Numbered from the stretch's first letter, positions 24,209 to 32,477 are shown. The stretch: DNA of 34,635 nucleotides from Actinomadura latina NBRC 106108 (GCF_001552195.1 NZ_BCQS01000029.1:1-34635); one strand, 5' to 3'. Program-made: numbers and translations. The notes: generated by a model from the sequence alone, not told the origin.

Positions 24209-24328
24209 ATGAGGGACCACGGCATCGCCGCCCGCGACTCCAAGGACCCCCACGGCCCCGTCCTCCACTTCACTCCCGACGAGTGGACGACCCTCCTCAC
24301 CCGCATTAAGCGGGGCACCGTCCGCTGA
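24209..24328 (+). pseudogene. Truncated DUF397 protein (C-terminal half)
   Basis: An ATG-initiated 39-aa frame containing AARDSKDPHGPVL followed by FTPDEWTTLL, the conserved C-terminal half of DUF397 proteins (normally 60-80 aa). The N-terminal half with the W-R-K-S-S-Y-S motif is missing, and upstream sequence in this frame has no family resemblance. DUF397 genes usually follow an XRE/DUF5753 regulator, which is also missing. Best read as a deletion remnant; expression as a short peptide is possible but unsupported. Confidence 0.65.
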
Positions 24329-24468
24329 GGCTGATCAGACGGCCATGGGCTCCGGGTGCGTGGCGTCCGTCGCCATGTTGATCTACGGGATTGTGTTTTC
24401 GCGCGCCCTGGTAGGCGGCGCGGAAGATTCCGACGATGGCGGCACCCACCCCACCCCTGGGAGCCCCC

Positions 24469-25728
24469 ATGCGCCTGAGGATCAGGCAAGGGATCTGGGC
24501 CGCCGTCGCGGCCGCAGCCCTGGCAACGACCTCCCTGTCCGTCGTCCACGCCGCCGTCCCGCCGCCGACCACCGCCCCGCTCGCCAAGTACGACATCAGC
24601 GCCACCTACGTCAGCGGGGTGTCGTCCGGCGGGTTCATGGCCAACCAACTCCACGTCGCCTACTCGTCCCTGTTCCAGGGGACCGGCATCTTCTCCGCCG
24701 GCGCCTACGACTGCGCGCAGAACAGCCTGAGCACCGCGCTCAACGCCTGCATGGCGACCTACCTGCCCCGCAAGACACCGGCCCAGCTCGAACAGCTGAC
24801 CCGCGACCGCGCCTCGGCGGGCACCGTCGACCCGGTCGCGAACCTGTCGGGCGACCCGGTGTGGCTGTACCACGGCACGTCCGACACCACCGTCGCCGAG
24901 GACGTCAACGACGACCTGGCCACCTACTACCGCGATCTGGGCGCCGACGTCGTCTACGACCACACCTCCGCCGCCGGGCACGCCTGGGTCAGCCCGATCG
25001 GCCCCGGCTCCTGCTCGGTCACCCAGTCGCCCTGGATCAACAACTGCGGCGGCGACCCCGTCAGGGACATGCTCACCCACCTCTACGGCACAGTGCAGCC
25101 CGCCGCCTCGTCCCTGACCGGCCGGCTGATCCAGTTCGACCAGAACGACTACGTCCCCGGTGGGAACGCCACCTCCATCAGCATGGGCAACGAAGGGTTC
25201 GCCTACGTCCCGCAGTCCTGCGAGCAGTCGTCCTGCAAGCTGATGGTCGCGCTGCACGGCTGCTACCAGTACTACGGAAACATCGGCAACACCTTCATGG
25301 ACAAGGCCTACCTCAACGAGTACGCCGACACCAACGCCATGATCGTCCTATACCCGCAGGCGACCGCGTCGGGATCGAGCAACCCGCGCGGCTGCTGGGA
25401 CTGGTGGGGCTACCAGTCCGCCCAGTACCCGCTCAAGACCGGCCCGCAGATGACGGCCGTCGTCAACATGGTCAGGGCCATGAGCGGCGGCGGCACCACA
25501 CCGCCACCGACCACAACGCCGCCGACCTCACCCACGCCCACACCGACTCCCACGCCGACCCCGGCGTGTGTGACCGCGTCCAACTATGCGCACACCACCG
25601 CCGGACGAGCGCACCAGTCCATGGGCTACACCTACGCCAACGGCTCCGACCAGAACCTGGGGCTGTGGAACCTCTACACCACCAGCACCATCAAGGAGAC
25701 CGATCCCGGCTACTGGGTGAAATGTTGA
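24469..25728 (+). CDS. Secreted polyhydroxyalkanoate depolymerase (type 2 catalytic domain)
   Basis: Extracellular serine esterase for short-chain polyhydroxyalkanoates, 419 aa. The ATG at 24469 (GGGAG upstream) starts a Sec signal peptide (basic MRLRIRQ, hydrophobic core, VHA cleavage near residue 28); an in-frame ATG at 24436 is less likely. Lipase box GVSSG with nucleophile Ser52; catalytic Asp candidate in WLYHGTSDTT and His in AAGHAW. VALHGCYQ and GCWDWWGY are typical of the family. Residues ~337-365 are a Pro/Thr linker (TPTPTP), and the last ~54 residues are a small substrate-binding-like tail (ASNYAHTTAGRAHQ to PGYWVKC). A strong terminator follows. Exact polymer preference is not readable. 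Confidence 0.92.
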   Translation: MRLRIRQGIWAAVAAAALATTSLSVVHAAVPPPTTAPLAKYDISATYVSGVSSGGFMANQLHVAYSSLFQGTGIFSAGAYDCAQNSLSTALNACMATYLPRKTPAQLEQLTRDRASAGTVDPVANLSGDPVWLYHGTSDTTVAEDVNDDLATYYRDLGADVVYDHTSAAGHAWVSPIGPGSCSVTQSPWINNCGGDPVRDMLTHLYGTVQPAASSLTGRLIQFDQNDYVPGGNATSISMGNEGFAYVPQSCEQSSCKLMVALHGCYQYYGNIGNTFMDKAYLNEYADTNAMIVLYPQATASGSSNPRGCWDWWGYQSAQYPLKTGPQMTAVVNMVRAMSGGGTTPPPTTTPPTSPTPTPTPTPTPACVTASNYAHTTAGRAHQSMGYTYANGSDQNLGLWNLYTTSTIKETDPGYWVKC

Positions 25729-25743
25729 CCTGACCGCCTGATG

Positions 25744-25780
25744 GGGCCTTGCCCGCCACCCCCGGCGGTCAAGGCCCTTT
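25744..25780 (+). terminator. Rho-independent-type terminator
   Basis: GGGCCTTG (25744-25751) pairs with CAAGGCCC (25770-25777), with an inner CCGCC/GGCGG stem and a short C-rich loop, followed by TTT. It lies 16 nt after the depolymerase stop. Confidence 0.75.
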
Positions 25781-26201
25781 CAGTACCCGGGTGGACGGCA
25801 CACGGGACGCGAATATCCGCGTGACCTGCGGTACATCTGCGTGACGTCCTGATCGGGCAGGCAGTCAAAGTAGCGACGCGTAGTTGAACGCGATCAACCG
25901 CGAGCTCTGCCTCACGTTTCGCGCAAGTGCGCCACCGCCGTCGACGTCGACGGGCTGCTGGCCCCGCCGCTCCAACCGCCCCCAGCAAGCCGGATAGGCC
26001 TTACCTCACCCGACAGTGGAATGGGCCCGTCCGCACCAGTTCTTGCACCGCTGCCCCTCTGTCGCGGGTCGACGACCTGGTTACCACTGCCGAGACCGGT
26101 GGATCATCCCCGCTGGCCACCCTCGCCGCCGGGGTCCGCCACGACCACCACGCGGCTCACCTTGACCCAACTGGACGCGTGAATCCGCCTGGCCGGGCAG
26201 C
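25781..26201. other. Intergenic region without recognisable gene
   Basis: About 420 nt with no open frame that resembles a known family on either strand; the open frames here have Arg/Pro-rich, noncoding-like translations. It contains a short direct repeat, ATCCGCGTGAC (25815-25825) and ATCTGCGTGAC (25835-25845), with a 20-nt period. No clear promoter for the downstream methyltransferase was found. Confidence 0.5.
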
Positions 26202-27173
26202 ATGGATGGCATGTCCCACGATCGCCGGCTCCGGACCACCTTCGACAAAGCGGCTGCTATCTACCAAAGCGCGCGCCCCGACTACCCGACCGAACTGTTC
26301 AGCGACCTTCTTGCGGTCACCGGGATCAAACCGCCCGCGCAGTTACTCGAAGTCGGATGCGGTCCGGGGAAGGCCACATTGCCCATGGCAAGGATGGGCT
26401 TCTCCATTACCGCGGTGGAACTCGGTGATGCCTTGGCGGCGCAGGCCCGCCGCCGGCTCGCCGTCTTCGCCGACGTCTCGGTGATCACGTCATCGTTCGA
26501 ACAGTGGGAGCCGCCGACGGGCACCCTTTTCGACCTCGTCTACGCGGCCACGGCCTGGAAGTGGATGGACCCGGAGGTCAAGTACGCCAAAGCCGCCGCC
26601 CTCCTCGCCCACGGCGGCCACCTGGCCGTCTGGGACGCCGGGCATGCCTTCCCCGCAGAATTCGACCCGTTCTTCACCCATATCCAGCAAGTCTATGACG
26701 AGATCGGTGAAGGCGATGGCGCCCCCTGGCCACCGGCGCCACCTGAGGCCCAGCATGATCCCACCGCCGACGAGTTCGAGGCATCCGCACATTTCACAGT
26801 CGTGGGGACGCGGCGTTATGTCTGGGCTCGCCGCTATACGGCGGACGAATACATCGCGCTGCTCGATACTTTCTCCGGCCACATCGCCATGGAACCCGCC
26901 AAACGCCGACACCTCTACAGCGAGGTCCACCGTCGACTCGCCACCCGCCCGGATGGGCAAGTCACCCGGCATTGGTCCGCAGTCCTCACCGTGGGCCGCC
27001 GCGTCGGCGTCGACGACCTGGACGCGGCGGAGGAACGCGTTCTGGGCGCCGGCGCCGAACTCGCGGAGCACCAGCCAGGCGGCCGCCGATTCCGCGTCTT
27101 CATCGACCCGGCCGGCCACCCCTTCTGCCTCGCCGACGCCAGGACGGCCGCCCTCCGGGACGAACCGGCGTAG
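26202..27173 (+). CDS. SAM-dependent methyltransferase fused to a C-terminal VOC/glyoxalase fragment
   Basis: 323 aa. Residues ~1-265 are a class I methyltransferase: FDKAAAIYQSARPDYP, motif I LLEVGCGPGKAT (50-59), the acidic end of strand 2 in ITAVELGD, and the usual family ending HWSAVLTVGRR. Residues 268-323 match the C-terminal half of actinomycete glyoxalase-like VOC proteins (VDDLDAAEERVLGAGAEL, then FIDPAGHPFCLA). The first half of a VOC domain is missing, so the tail cannot form a complete metal site alone. The fusion is in frame with no stop. ATGs at 26202 and 26211 are both possible starts; neither has a good ribosome-binding site. Methyl acceptor unknown. Confidence 0.85.
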   Translation: MDGMSHDRRLRTTFDKAAAIYQSARPDYPTELFSDLLAVTGIKPPAQLLEVGCGPGKATLPMARMGFSITAVELGDALAAQARRRLAVFADVSVITSSFEQWEPPTGTLFDLVYAATAWKWMDPEVKYAKAAALLAHGGHLAVWDAGHAFPAEFDPFFTHIQQVYDEIGEGDGAPWPPAPPEAQHDPTADEFEASAHFTVVGTRRYVWARRYTADEYIALLDTFSGHIAMEPAKRRHLYSEVHRRLATRPDGQVTRHWSAVLTVGRRVGVDDLDAAEERVLGAGAELAEHQPGGRRFRVFIDPAGHPFCLADARTAALRDEPA

Positions 27174-27206
27174 CACCTGAAGGCCCCTGCTGGCACGCTG
27201 CCACCT

Positions 27207-27650
27207 GTGCCTCCATGGACGTTGACCCGCATCGAAGAAGCCCTCCGAGCCTGCTGGGCCGCCGACACCTGCTCCCCGGACGATCTCGCAAGGGCACCAT
27301 GGCATCCGGGCAATCCCGCTTGGGGCCAATGCGATATCACGGCCCTCGTGGTGAACGACTTGTTCAACGGCGATCTCGTGGTCGGCGAAGTCCACGCGGC
27401 GGACGGAGAGAAGCAGGGCTACCACTGGTGGAATCGCCTGCCCAGCGGAGTCGAGATCGACCTGACCCGCGACCAGTTCCAGGGTGGCCAGACCATCACG
27501 GGCGCCCGAGTCGTCCAGCGTCCGGCTCCCCTCCCGCGCCGCAGGGCGGACGAGTACATCCTCCTCCGCGACCGCCTGACCACTCACCTCGGCCCACTAC
27601 CTGAGCCCCCACCAGTACGGTCGGCGGCAACGGGACGAGGCAGTTCCTAG
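27207..27650 (+). CDS. YunG-like conserved protein
   Basis: 147 aa from a GTG. Conserved pattern: ALRACWAADTC, then WHPGNPAWGQCDITALVVNDL, then YHWWNRLPSGVEIDLTRDQF. The Cys in GQC and the His in YHWWN suggest a papain-like fold, as in other small Cys/His proteins of this kind, but no activity is established. Starts 33 nt after the methyltransferase stop, so they may be co-transcribed. Family assignment is by pattern and moderately sure. Confidence 0.7.
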   Translation: MPPWTLTRIEEALRACWAADTCSPDDLARAPWHPGNPAWGQCDITALVVNDLFNGDLVVGEVHAADGEKQGYHWWNRLPSGVEIDLTRDQFQGGQTITGARVVQRPAPLPRRRADEYILLRDRLTTHLGPLPEPPPVRSAATGRGSS

Positions 27651-27654
27651 ACGC

Positions 27655-27717
27655 CTATACGTCCCGAAACAGCCACAACAAGCCGAGCACGAACGGTGTC
27701 CAGTACGTCTCCGCCAT
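27655..27717 (-). CDS. Possible 20-residue hydrophobic peptide after lysR
   Basis: An ATG 4 nt after the lysR stop opens a 20-codon frame, MAETYWTPFVLGLLWLFRDV. The centre is hydrophobic enough for a short membrane segment. There is no strong ribosome-binding site; expression would need coupling to lysR. Chance is a plausible explanation. Confidence 0.15.
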   Translation of the reverse strand: MAETYWTPFVLGLLWLFRDV

Positions 27718-27721
27718 CGCT

Positions 27722-28621
27722 CTACGCTTCTGCGCGATCGTCTGAATAAGCCTCGTAGTTGCCGCATTCTGCTGTGATCTCGGCCGCCGACTGCGCCGCG
27801 GCGAAGAAGTCGTCTGCCAGCGGCGAGGTGCGCGACGCCGCCATCGCGAGGCACACCTGGTCGGGCGCGAGCTCCGGGATGGGTACGTAGCTGATGTCCG
27901 GACGTGAGTAGAACACCGTCTCCGAACGTCCCACGAACGAGATGCCCCGGCCGGCCGCGACGTGCTCGAGCTTTTCCTCCACGCCGCGCACGCGGACCCC
28001 GGAGTCGGGATGCGGGCGCCTGGTGGGCTGTGTGCTCGGGCCGGCATGCCAGACCAGCGGCTCACCGGCCAGGTCGGCCTCAGTGACCTCCTCCTTGCCG
28101 GCCAGCCGGTGGCCTGCGGGCAGCACCACCATGAGCGGCTCGGTGTACAGCGGGATCACGCGCAGGCCGGTCTCGTCGATGGGCAGCCGCACATAGCCGA
28201 TGTCGATGCGGCCGTCGAGCAGCATCGGGGCCTGGTCATCCCATTCGATCCGCTGGACGTCCACGACCACGTCCGGATTCCGGGCCTCGAACGCCCGGGC
28301 CGCCGGAATGACCGGGATGCCGGTCCGGAAGCCGACCGTCAGCCGCCGGCCGCCGCGGGCGGCCGCGGTCACCCGGCGGCGGACCGCGTCCGCGGAGGCG
28401 AGCAGCGGACCGGCGTCGGCCAGCAGTTGCCGCCCGGCGTCGGTCAGCGCCACGCCGTGGCGATCCCTGGTGAACAGCGAGGCGCCGAGATCCTTTTCCA
28501 GCGCCCGGATCTGCCGGCTGAGCGCCGGCTGCGCGATATGCAGCTCTTCAGCGGCGCGGCCGAAGTGCAGCCTGTCGGCGAGGGCCAGAAAGTAGCGCAG
28601 TTTGCGCAGGTCCAGATCCAT
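27722..28621 (-). CDS. LysR family transcriptional regulator
   Basis: 299 aa. N-terminal HTH: LRKLRYFLALADRLHFGRAA, then LHIAQPALSRQIRALEKDLG, the best conserved LysR block. Residues ~90-290 form the periplasmic-binding-like effector domain (LTVGFRTGIPVIPAARAFE). The ATG at 28621 is chosen because the HTH starts immediately and GGGAGG lies 5 nt upstream. Divergent from a set of three NAD(P)-dependent oxidoreductase genes, the usual LysR arrangement, so it probably controls them in response to a small molecule that is not known. Confidence 0.92.
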   Translation of the reverse strand: MDLDLRKLRYFLALADRLHFGRAAEELHIAQPALSRQIRALEKDLGASLFTRDRHGVALTDAGRQLLADAGPLLASADAVRRRVTAAARGGRRLTVGFRTGIPVIPAARAFEARNPDVVVDVQRIEWDDQAPMLLDGRIDIGYVRLPIDETGLRVIPLYTEPLMVVLPAGHRLAGKEEVTEADLAGEPLVWHAGPSTQPTRRPHPDSGVRVRGVEEKLEHVAAGRGISFVGRSETVFYSRPDISYVPIPELAPDQVCLAMAASRTSPLADDFFAAAQSAAEITAECGNYEAYSDDRAEA

Positions 28622-28781
28622 GAAAACCTCCCGGCCCGGTGATGCCTCCAGGGTATCACCAGGGCTGAAAGAAGTCTTGGACACCCACTCAGGCCAATGG
28701 CTACTTTAAGAGATATCCAATGAGGCCGAAGCGAATTCGGCACGAGAATTCGGCGGCCAGTTCCAGAAAGCAGGCACAGCA
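28622..28781. promoter_or_regulatory. LysR/reductase divergent control region with direct repeats
   Basis: 160 nt, more AT-rich than its surroundings. CCAATG occurs twice (28694 and 28717), and GAATTCGGC occurs twice (28733-28741, 28746-28754; period 13). The TACTTTAAGAGATATCC stretch (28701-28717) is a candidate promoter core. LysR boxes (T-N11-A) are too loose to assign. Confidence 0.4.
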
Positions 28782-29414
28782 ATGAGTACCGTCAGCATTA
28801 TCGGCGTGGGGAACATGGCCCGCGCTCTGGCCACCAGGGCGCTCGCCGGCGGCAACGCCGTCGAGATCATCGGCCGCGACGCGGCCAAGGCCAAGGAAGT
28901 GGCCGCCGCGCTCGGCGGCGCCACCGTCGGGACGGCCGGCGCCGCCCCGGCCGGGGACATCGTGATCCTCGCCGTACCGTACACCAGCGCCGCGGCGGTG
29001 GTCGGCGAGTACGGGGACGCGCTGCACGGCAAGGTCATCATCGACATCACCAACCCCTTCGCCGCCGATTTCAAGGGACTTGCCACCCCCGACGGCAGTT
29101 CCGCCGCGCAGGAGATCGCCAAGGCCGCCCCCGCCGACGCGCACGTCGTCAAGGCGTTCAACACCCTGTTTGCGAATGTTCTGGCCGCCGAACCGGCCGA
29201 TGACCGCCGATTGGACGTGTTCATCGCGGGCGACGACGCGCAGGCGAAGACACGCGTATCAGAGTTCATCGAGAGCCTGGGAATGCGCCCATTGGACACC
29301 GGGCAACTGCCAATGGCGCAGGCACTGGAGAACGCCGGCCTGTTGCTGATGGGCCTCCTCGCCCACACCGTCAAGCACACCAACTTCTCCCTCGGCGTCA
29401 GCATTCTCAGCTGA
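28782..29414 (+). CDS. NAD(P)-binding oxidoreductase, NADPH:F420-reductase-like
   Basis: 210 aa. N-terminal Rossmann fold with VSIIGVGNMARALATRAL (Gly-X-Gly-X-X-Ala), then VEIIGRDAAKA and DIVILAVPYTS. VIIDITNPF and VVKAFNTLFA are typical of the F420-dependent NADP reductase (Npd/ProC-like) family. The size matches that family (about 210-230 aa). Electron carrier could be F420 or another substrate. First gene after the LysR divergent region; the SDR gene starts 51 nt downstream. Confidence 0.85.
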   Translation: MSTVSIIGVGNMARALATRALAGGNAVEIIGRDAAKAKEVAAALGGATVGTAGAAPAGDIVILAVPYTSAAAVVGEYGDALHGKVIIDITNPFAADFKGLATPDGSSAAQEIAKAAPADAHVVKAFNTLFANVLAAEPADDRRLDVFIAGDDAQAKTRVSEFIESLGMRPLDTGQLPMAQALENAGLLLMGLLAHTVKHTNFSLGVSILS

Positions 29415-29465
29415 GGCGCCCACGCCACCACTTCTCGCACCACATCATCGACAAGGAGCAGTAGC

Positions 29466-30401
29466 GTGCGCGTTTTCGTCGCCGGCGGAACCGGCCATTC
29501 CGGTTCGTACATCGTTCCCGAGCTCATCGGCGCCGGGCACGAGGTCACCGGCCTGGCCCGGTCGGACACGGCTGCTGCGGCGCTATCCGCGCTCGGCGCG
29601 AAAGTGCGTCGCGGCGACCTCGAGGATCTCGACGGGCTCAAGGAGGCGGCCGCCGATTCCGACGGCGTCATCCACGTCGCGCAGAGGCAGGAACTGCTTC
29701 CGTCCGGCGGGATCGACGCCGTGGCCGCCGCGGAACTCCCCATCATGCTCGCGTACGGCGAGGCACTCGCGGGAACCGGAAAGCCGCTGGTCGCGGCGGG
29801 GAGCATCGGCTCGACCGGGAACTTGGGCCGACCCGCCACCGAGGAGGACCCGGCCCTTCCCGGCGGCGATGAGCACAAGGGCACCCTGCGGGTTCGCAAC
29901 GTCGTGGAAACCGCCGTCATCGGCCTCGCCGACCGGGGAGTGCGGTCCTCGGTCGTGCGGTTCGCCAACATCGCGCACAGCACGACCGATCGTGCCGGCT
30001 TCCTCGTGCAGCTGATCGCGCTCGCCAAGGAGAAGGGCTTCGTCGGCTACCCCGGAGACGGCGCGAACGTGTGGAACGCCGTGCACGCCCGCGATGTCGC
30101 CTCCTTGTTCCGCTTGGCACTGGAGAAGGGGCCGGCGGGCAGATACTGGCACGCGGTCGGGGACGGGGCCGTCCCGCTCCGCGAGATCGCCGAGGCCATC
30201 GGCAGCCGCCTGGGCCTACCCGCCGTGAGCGTTCCCGCGGACGAACTGATGGTGCCGGGCTACTTCGGGTTCCTCGCGAACATCGTCACGCAGAGCTACC
30301 CGGCGTCCAACCTCATCACCCGCCGGACCCTCGGCTGGGAACCCGCCCAGCCCGGCCTGCTCGCCGATCTGGACAACGGCCATTACTTCCCCGCCGGCTG
30401 A
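29466..30401 (+). CDS. NAD-dependent epimerase/dehydratase (extended SDR family)
   Basis: 311 aa, GTG start with AAGGAGCAG upstream. Rossmann motif VAGGTGHSGSYIV near the N-terminus, then GDLEDLDGLKEA and VIHVAQRQE. The usual YXXXK catalytic pair is not obvious: the expected region reads GGDEHKGTLRVRN, so this is the atypical atypical-SDR type used for NADPH-dependent reductions of diverse substrates. C-terminal part with GYPGDGANVWNAVHARDVA is conserved in this group. Sits between two F420-reductase-like genes in one probable operon. Confidence 0.85.
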   Translation: MRVFVAGGTGHSGSYIVPELIGAGHEVTGLARSDTAAAALSALGAKVRRGDLEDLDGLKEAAADSDGVIHVAQRQELLPSGGIDAVAAAELPIMLAYGEALAGTGKPLVAAGSIGSTGNLGRPATEEDPALPGGDEHKGTLRVRNVVETAVIGLADRGVRSSVVRFANIAHSTTDRAGFLVQLIALAKEKGFVGYPGDGANVWNAVHARDVASLFRLALEKGPAGRYWHAVGDGAVPLREIAEAIGSRLGLPAVSVPADELMVPGYFGFLANIVTQSYPASNLITRRTLGWEPAQPGLLADLDNGHYFPAG

Positions 30402-30473
30402 CAGCGAGGATCCCAATCGCAACAAGCCCGACAAATAACAAGAGTACGGCTCTCCTGAAAGGACGCGGAGAAT

Positions 30474-31142
30474 ATGACGACTGTGGGATTCATCGGAAGC
30501 GGACACATCGGCAGTACCATCGCGCGGCTCGCCATCGACGCCGGCCACCAGGTCGTGCTCGGCAACTCGCGCGGTCCCGAAACGCTCGCGGACACGGTCG
30601 CGGAACTGGGGCCCCGGGCGTCCGCGGCGACGAGCGGGGAGGCCGCGGCGGCCGGTGACATCGTCGTGGTCTCGGTGCCGGTCAAGGCGTTCCCCGACCT
30701 GCCCGCCGAGCCACTGGCCGGGAAGACGGTCATCGACACCTGCAACTACGGCCCCGAGCGCGACGGGCACATCCCCGAGCTCGACAGCACGTCGCTCACT
30801 TCGAGCGAGCTGCTGCTGCGGTACATCCCGGACGCCTCGGTCGTGAAAGCGTTCAACAACATCTTCTACAAGCACCTGCTGTCGCTCGCCCGCCCGGCGG
30901 AAGCGGCCGACCGCTCGTACCTGCCGATCGCCGGGGACTCCGCGTCCGCGAAGGCTGCGGTGACCGAATTCATCGAATCCATCGGGTACAGCGTCGTGGA
31001 CGCGGGACCGCTGGCGGAGAGCTGGCGGCAGGCGACGGGTACACCGGTGTGGGGGACCCCGTACGGGCCGTTCTCGAACGAGAAGGGCGAGCCGGCCGAC
31101 GAGGACGCCATCCGCGCGGCACTGGCCACCGCAACCCGGTAA
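30474..31142 (+). CDS. NADPH:F420-reductase-like oxidoreductase
   Basis: 222 aa. Rossmann start VGFIGSGHIGSTIARLAIDAGH, then VVLGNSRGPETL (the GNSRGP segment binds the NADP phosphate in this family), DIVVVSVPVKA, VIDTCNYGPERDG and VVKAFNNIFYKHL. Related to the first gene of the set but clearly distinct. The ATG at 30474 has CGGAGAAT upstream, 72 nt after the SDR stop. Whether it uses F420 is not shown by sequence alone. Confidence 0.87.
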   Translation: MTTVGFIGSGHIGSTIARLAIDAGHQVVLGNSRGPETLADTVAELGPRASAATSGEAAAAGDIVVVSVPVKAFPDLPAEPLAGKTVIDTCNYGPERDGHIPELDSTSLTSSELLLRYIPDASVVKAFNNIFYKHLLSLARPAEAADRSYLPIAGDSASAKAAVTEFIESIGYSVVDAGPLAESWRQATGTPVWGTPYGPFSNEKGEPADEDAIRAALATATR

Positions 31143-31228
31143 CCGCAAGTCGGCGCGAACCGCTGCAGAAGAACCTCGACGCCCTGCCCGTCACGCGGGC
31201 GCAGGCTCCGGCACTTCCGCACCCCGGG

Positions 31229-32431
31229 TCAACACATGGTGGCGGCGGGCTTGCCGGCGAAGCGGTCGGCCAGGAAGGCCACCACGTCGTTGTTGCGGAC
31301 GAGGGCCTCCAGCGCGTGCTCGCCGATCGCATCCCGGACGGTCTGGACCGTCGCACCCTTCGAGCACCACGCCTTGACGAGGGCGTTCGCCTGCCCGACG
31401 GGGACGATCTCGTCGGTGTTCGCGTGGTAGTTGAAGACCGGTGCGCCGGGCGCGGCCGAGCCCATGGTGTTCTTCTTCAGCATCGCCGCCACCGACGGCA
31501 CCGACAGCGGGTCGGGGACGGTGCTGTAGTCGGCGAGCTTCTTGAAGGCGAAGCCGGTCAGCAGGTCGGTCACGCACTTGCCGCGCGCGTCCGCCATGGC
31601 CTGCCGGCCCTTGTCGTTGAGGAGCTTCTGGATGCCGGCCTCGGGGAACTCGGCGTCCAGGCTGACGGTGGCGGCGGCTTCGAAGCCGGAGAACAGGCCA
31701 CCGTCCAGGGAGCGCGCCACGGCACCGGGGTCCGCTGGCGTGCCGCCCATGGTGACGCCGGCGAGTTCCACATCCGGTGCGTAGGACGGCTGGAGCTCGG
31801 CGGCCCAGCCGGTCGCCTGGGCGCCGCCGGAGTAGCCGTTCAGCGCCCACTTGCCGAGGCCGCCGGTGCCGAAGTTCTTCACCGCGCGGATGCCGTCGAG
31901 GACGGCGTGGCCGGCCTGCGGCCCTGCCATGAACACCGATTTCGGTCCTTCGAAGTCGGGCATGGCGACGGCCCAGCCCTTGTCGAGCAGCGGGGCCGCG
32001 AACAACACCGACGACGAGGCGACGAGGGAGCCGGAGGAGATCCCGTAGGACGGCGCGCACTGCGTGCCGGTGGAGTCCTCCGCCGCCTGGACCGAAATGG
32101 CGGGACGGCTTCCGGCGCCGGTCCACGCCTTCTTCGGGACGAGGAGCGTGGTGACCGTCAACTCGGCCCGGTCATGCGAGTCGTTGGTGCGGTAGGAGAT
32201 CTGCCAGGCGTCGGCGGTGTCGGCGAGGTTCCCGGCCTTCGGGACGATCGCCCGGGTCGCGACGATCCGGCCGGGCGCGTAGGTCCCGATGTCGGCGGGG
32301 GCGGAGTAGAACGGGTCCTGGTCGGGCGGCACCGAGCCGGCGGGCGGGTCGTCCGCCCGGGCGGGGGCGGCGGTGACCAGCGCGGCGGCGGTGGCGATCG
32401 CGAGCAGGGCGGGAGCGGCGGCGAGTCTCAT
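31229..32431 (-). CDS. Secreted lipase (LIP family, PF03583-type)
   Basis: Alpha/beta-hydrolase, 400 aa. The ATG at 32431 (GGAG upstream) starts a Sec signal peptide with cleavage after ARA near residue 26; the longer upstream frame is not supported. The nucleophile elbow is NGYSGGAQATGWAAEL with Ser201. The acid and His of the triad are expected in NYHANTDEIVPV and AIGEHALE. Mature region starts DQDPFYSAPADI, typical of the actinomycete lipase family. Four Cys in the mature chain could form two disulphides. Probably releases fatty acids outside the cell. Confidence 0.9.
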   Translation of the reverse strand: MRLAAAPALLAIATAAALVTAAPARADDPPAGSVPPDQDPFYSAPADIGTYAPGRIVATRAIVPKAGNLADTADAWQISYRTNDSHDRAELTVTTLLVPKKAWTGAGSRPAISVQAAEDSTGTQCAPSYGISSGSLVASSSVLFAAPLLDKGWAVAMPDFEGPKSVFMAGPQAGHAVLDGIRAVKNFGTGGLGKWALNGYSGGAQATGWAAELQPSYAPDVELAGVTMGGTPADPGAVARSLDGGLFSGFEAAATVSLDAEFPEAGIQKLLNDKGRQAMADARGKCVTDLLTGFAFKKLADYSTVPDPLSVPSVAAMLKKNTMGSAAPGAPVFNYHANTDEIVPVGQANALVKAWCSKGATVQTVRDAIGEHALEALVRNNDVVAFLADRFAGKPAATMC

Positions 32432-32456
32432 CGGGGACTCCGGGGGTGGACGGCCG

Positions 32457-32477
32457 GGGGCACCCTGACTGTGCCCC
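32457..32477. promoter_or_regulatory. Inverted repeat upstream of the lipase
   Basis: GGGGCAC (32457-32463) and GTGCCCC (32471-32477), a perfect 7-bp inverted repeat with a 7-nt spacer, 26 nt ahead of the lipase start codon. It could be an operator or a 5'-UTR hairpin. Confidence 0.35.

Noticed and set aside
24306..25257. Minus-strand frames opposite the depolymerase
   Set aside because: Gly/Val-rich shadow translations; the plus-strand gene has a signal peptide, lipase box and terminator.
25927..26484. 185-codon plus-strand frame overlapping the methyltransferase start
   Set aside because: No recognisable domain, and its second half is out of frame with the clear methyltransferase.
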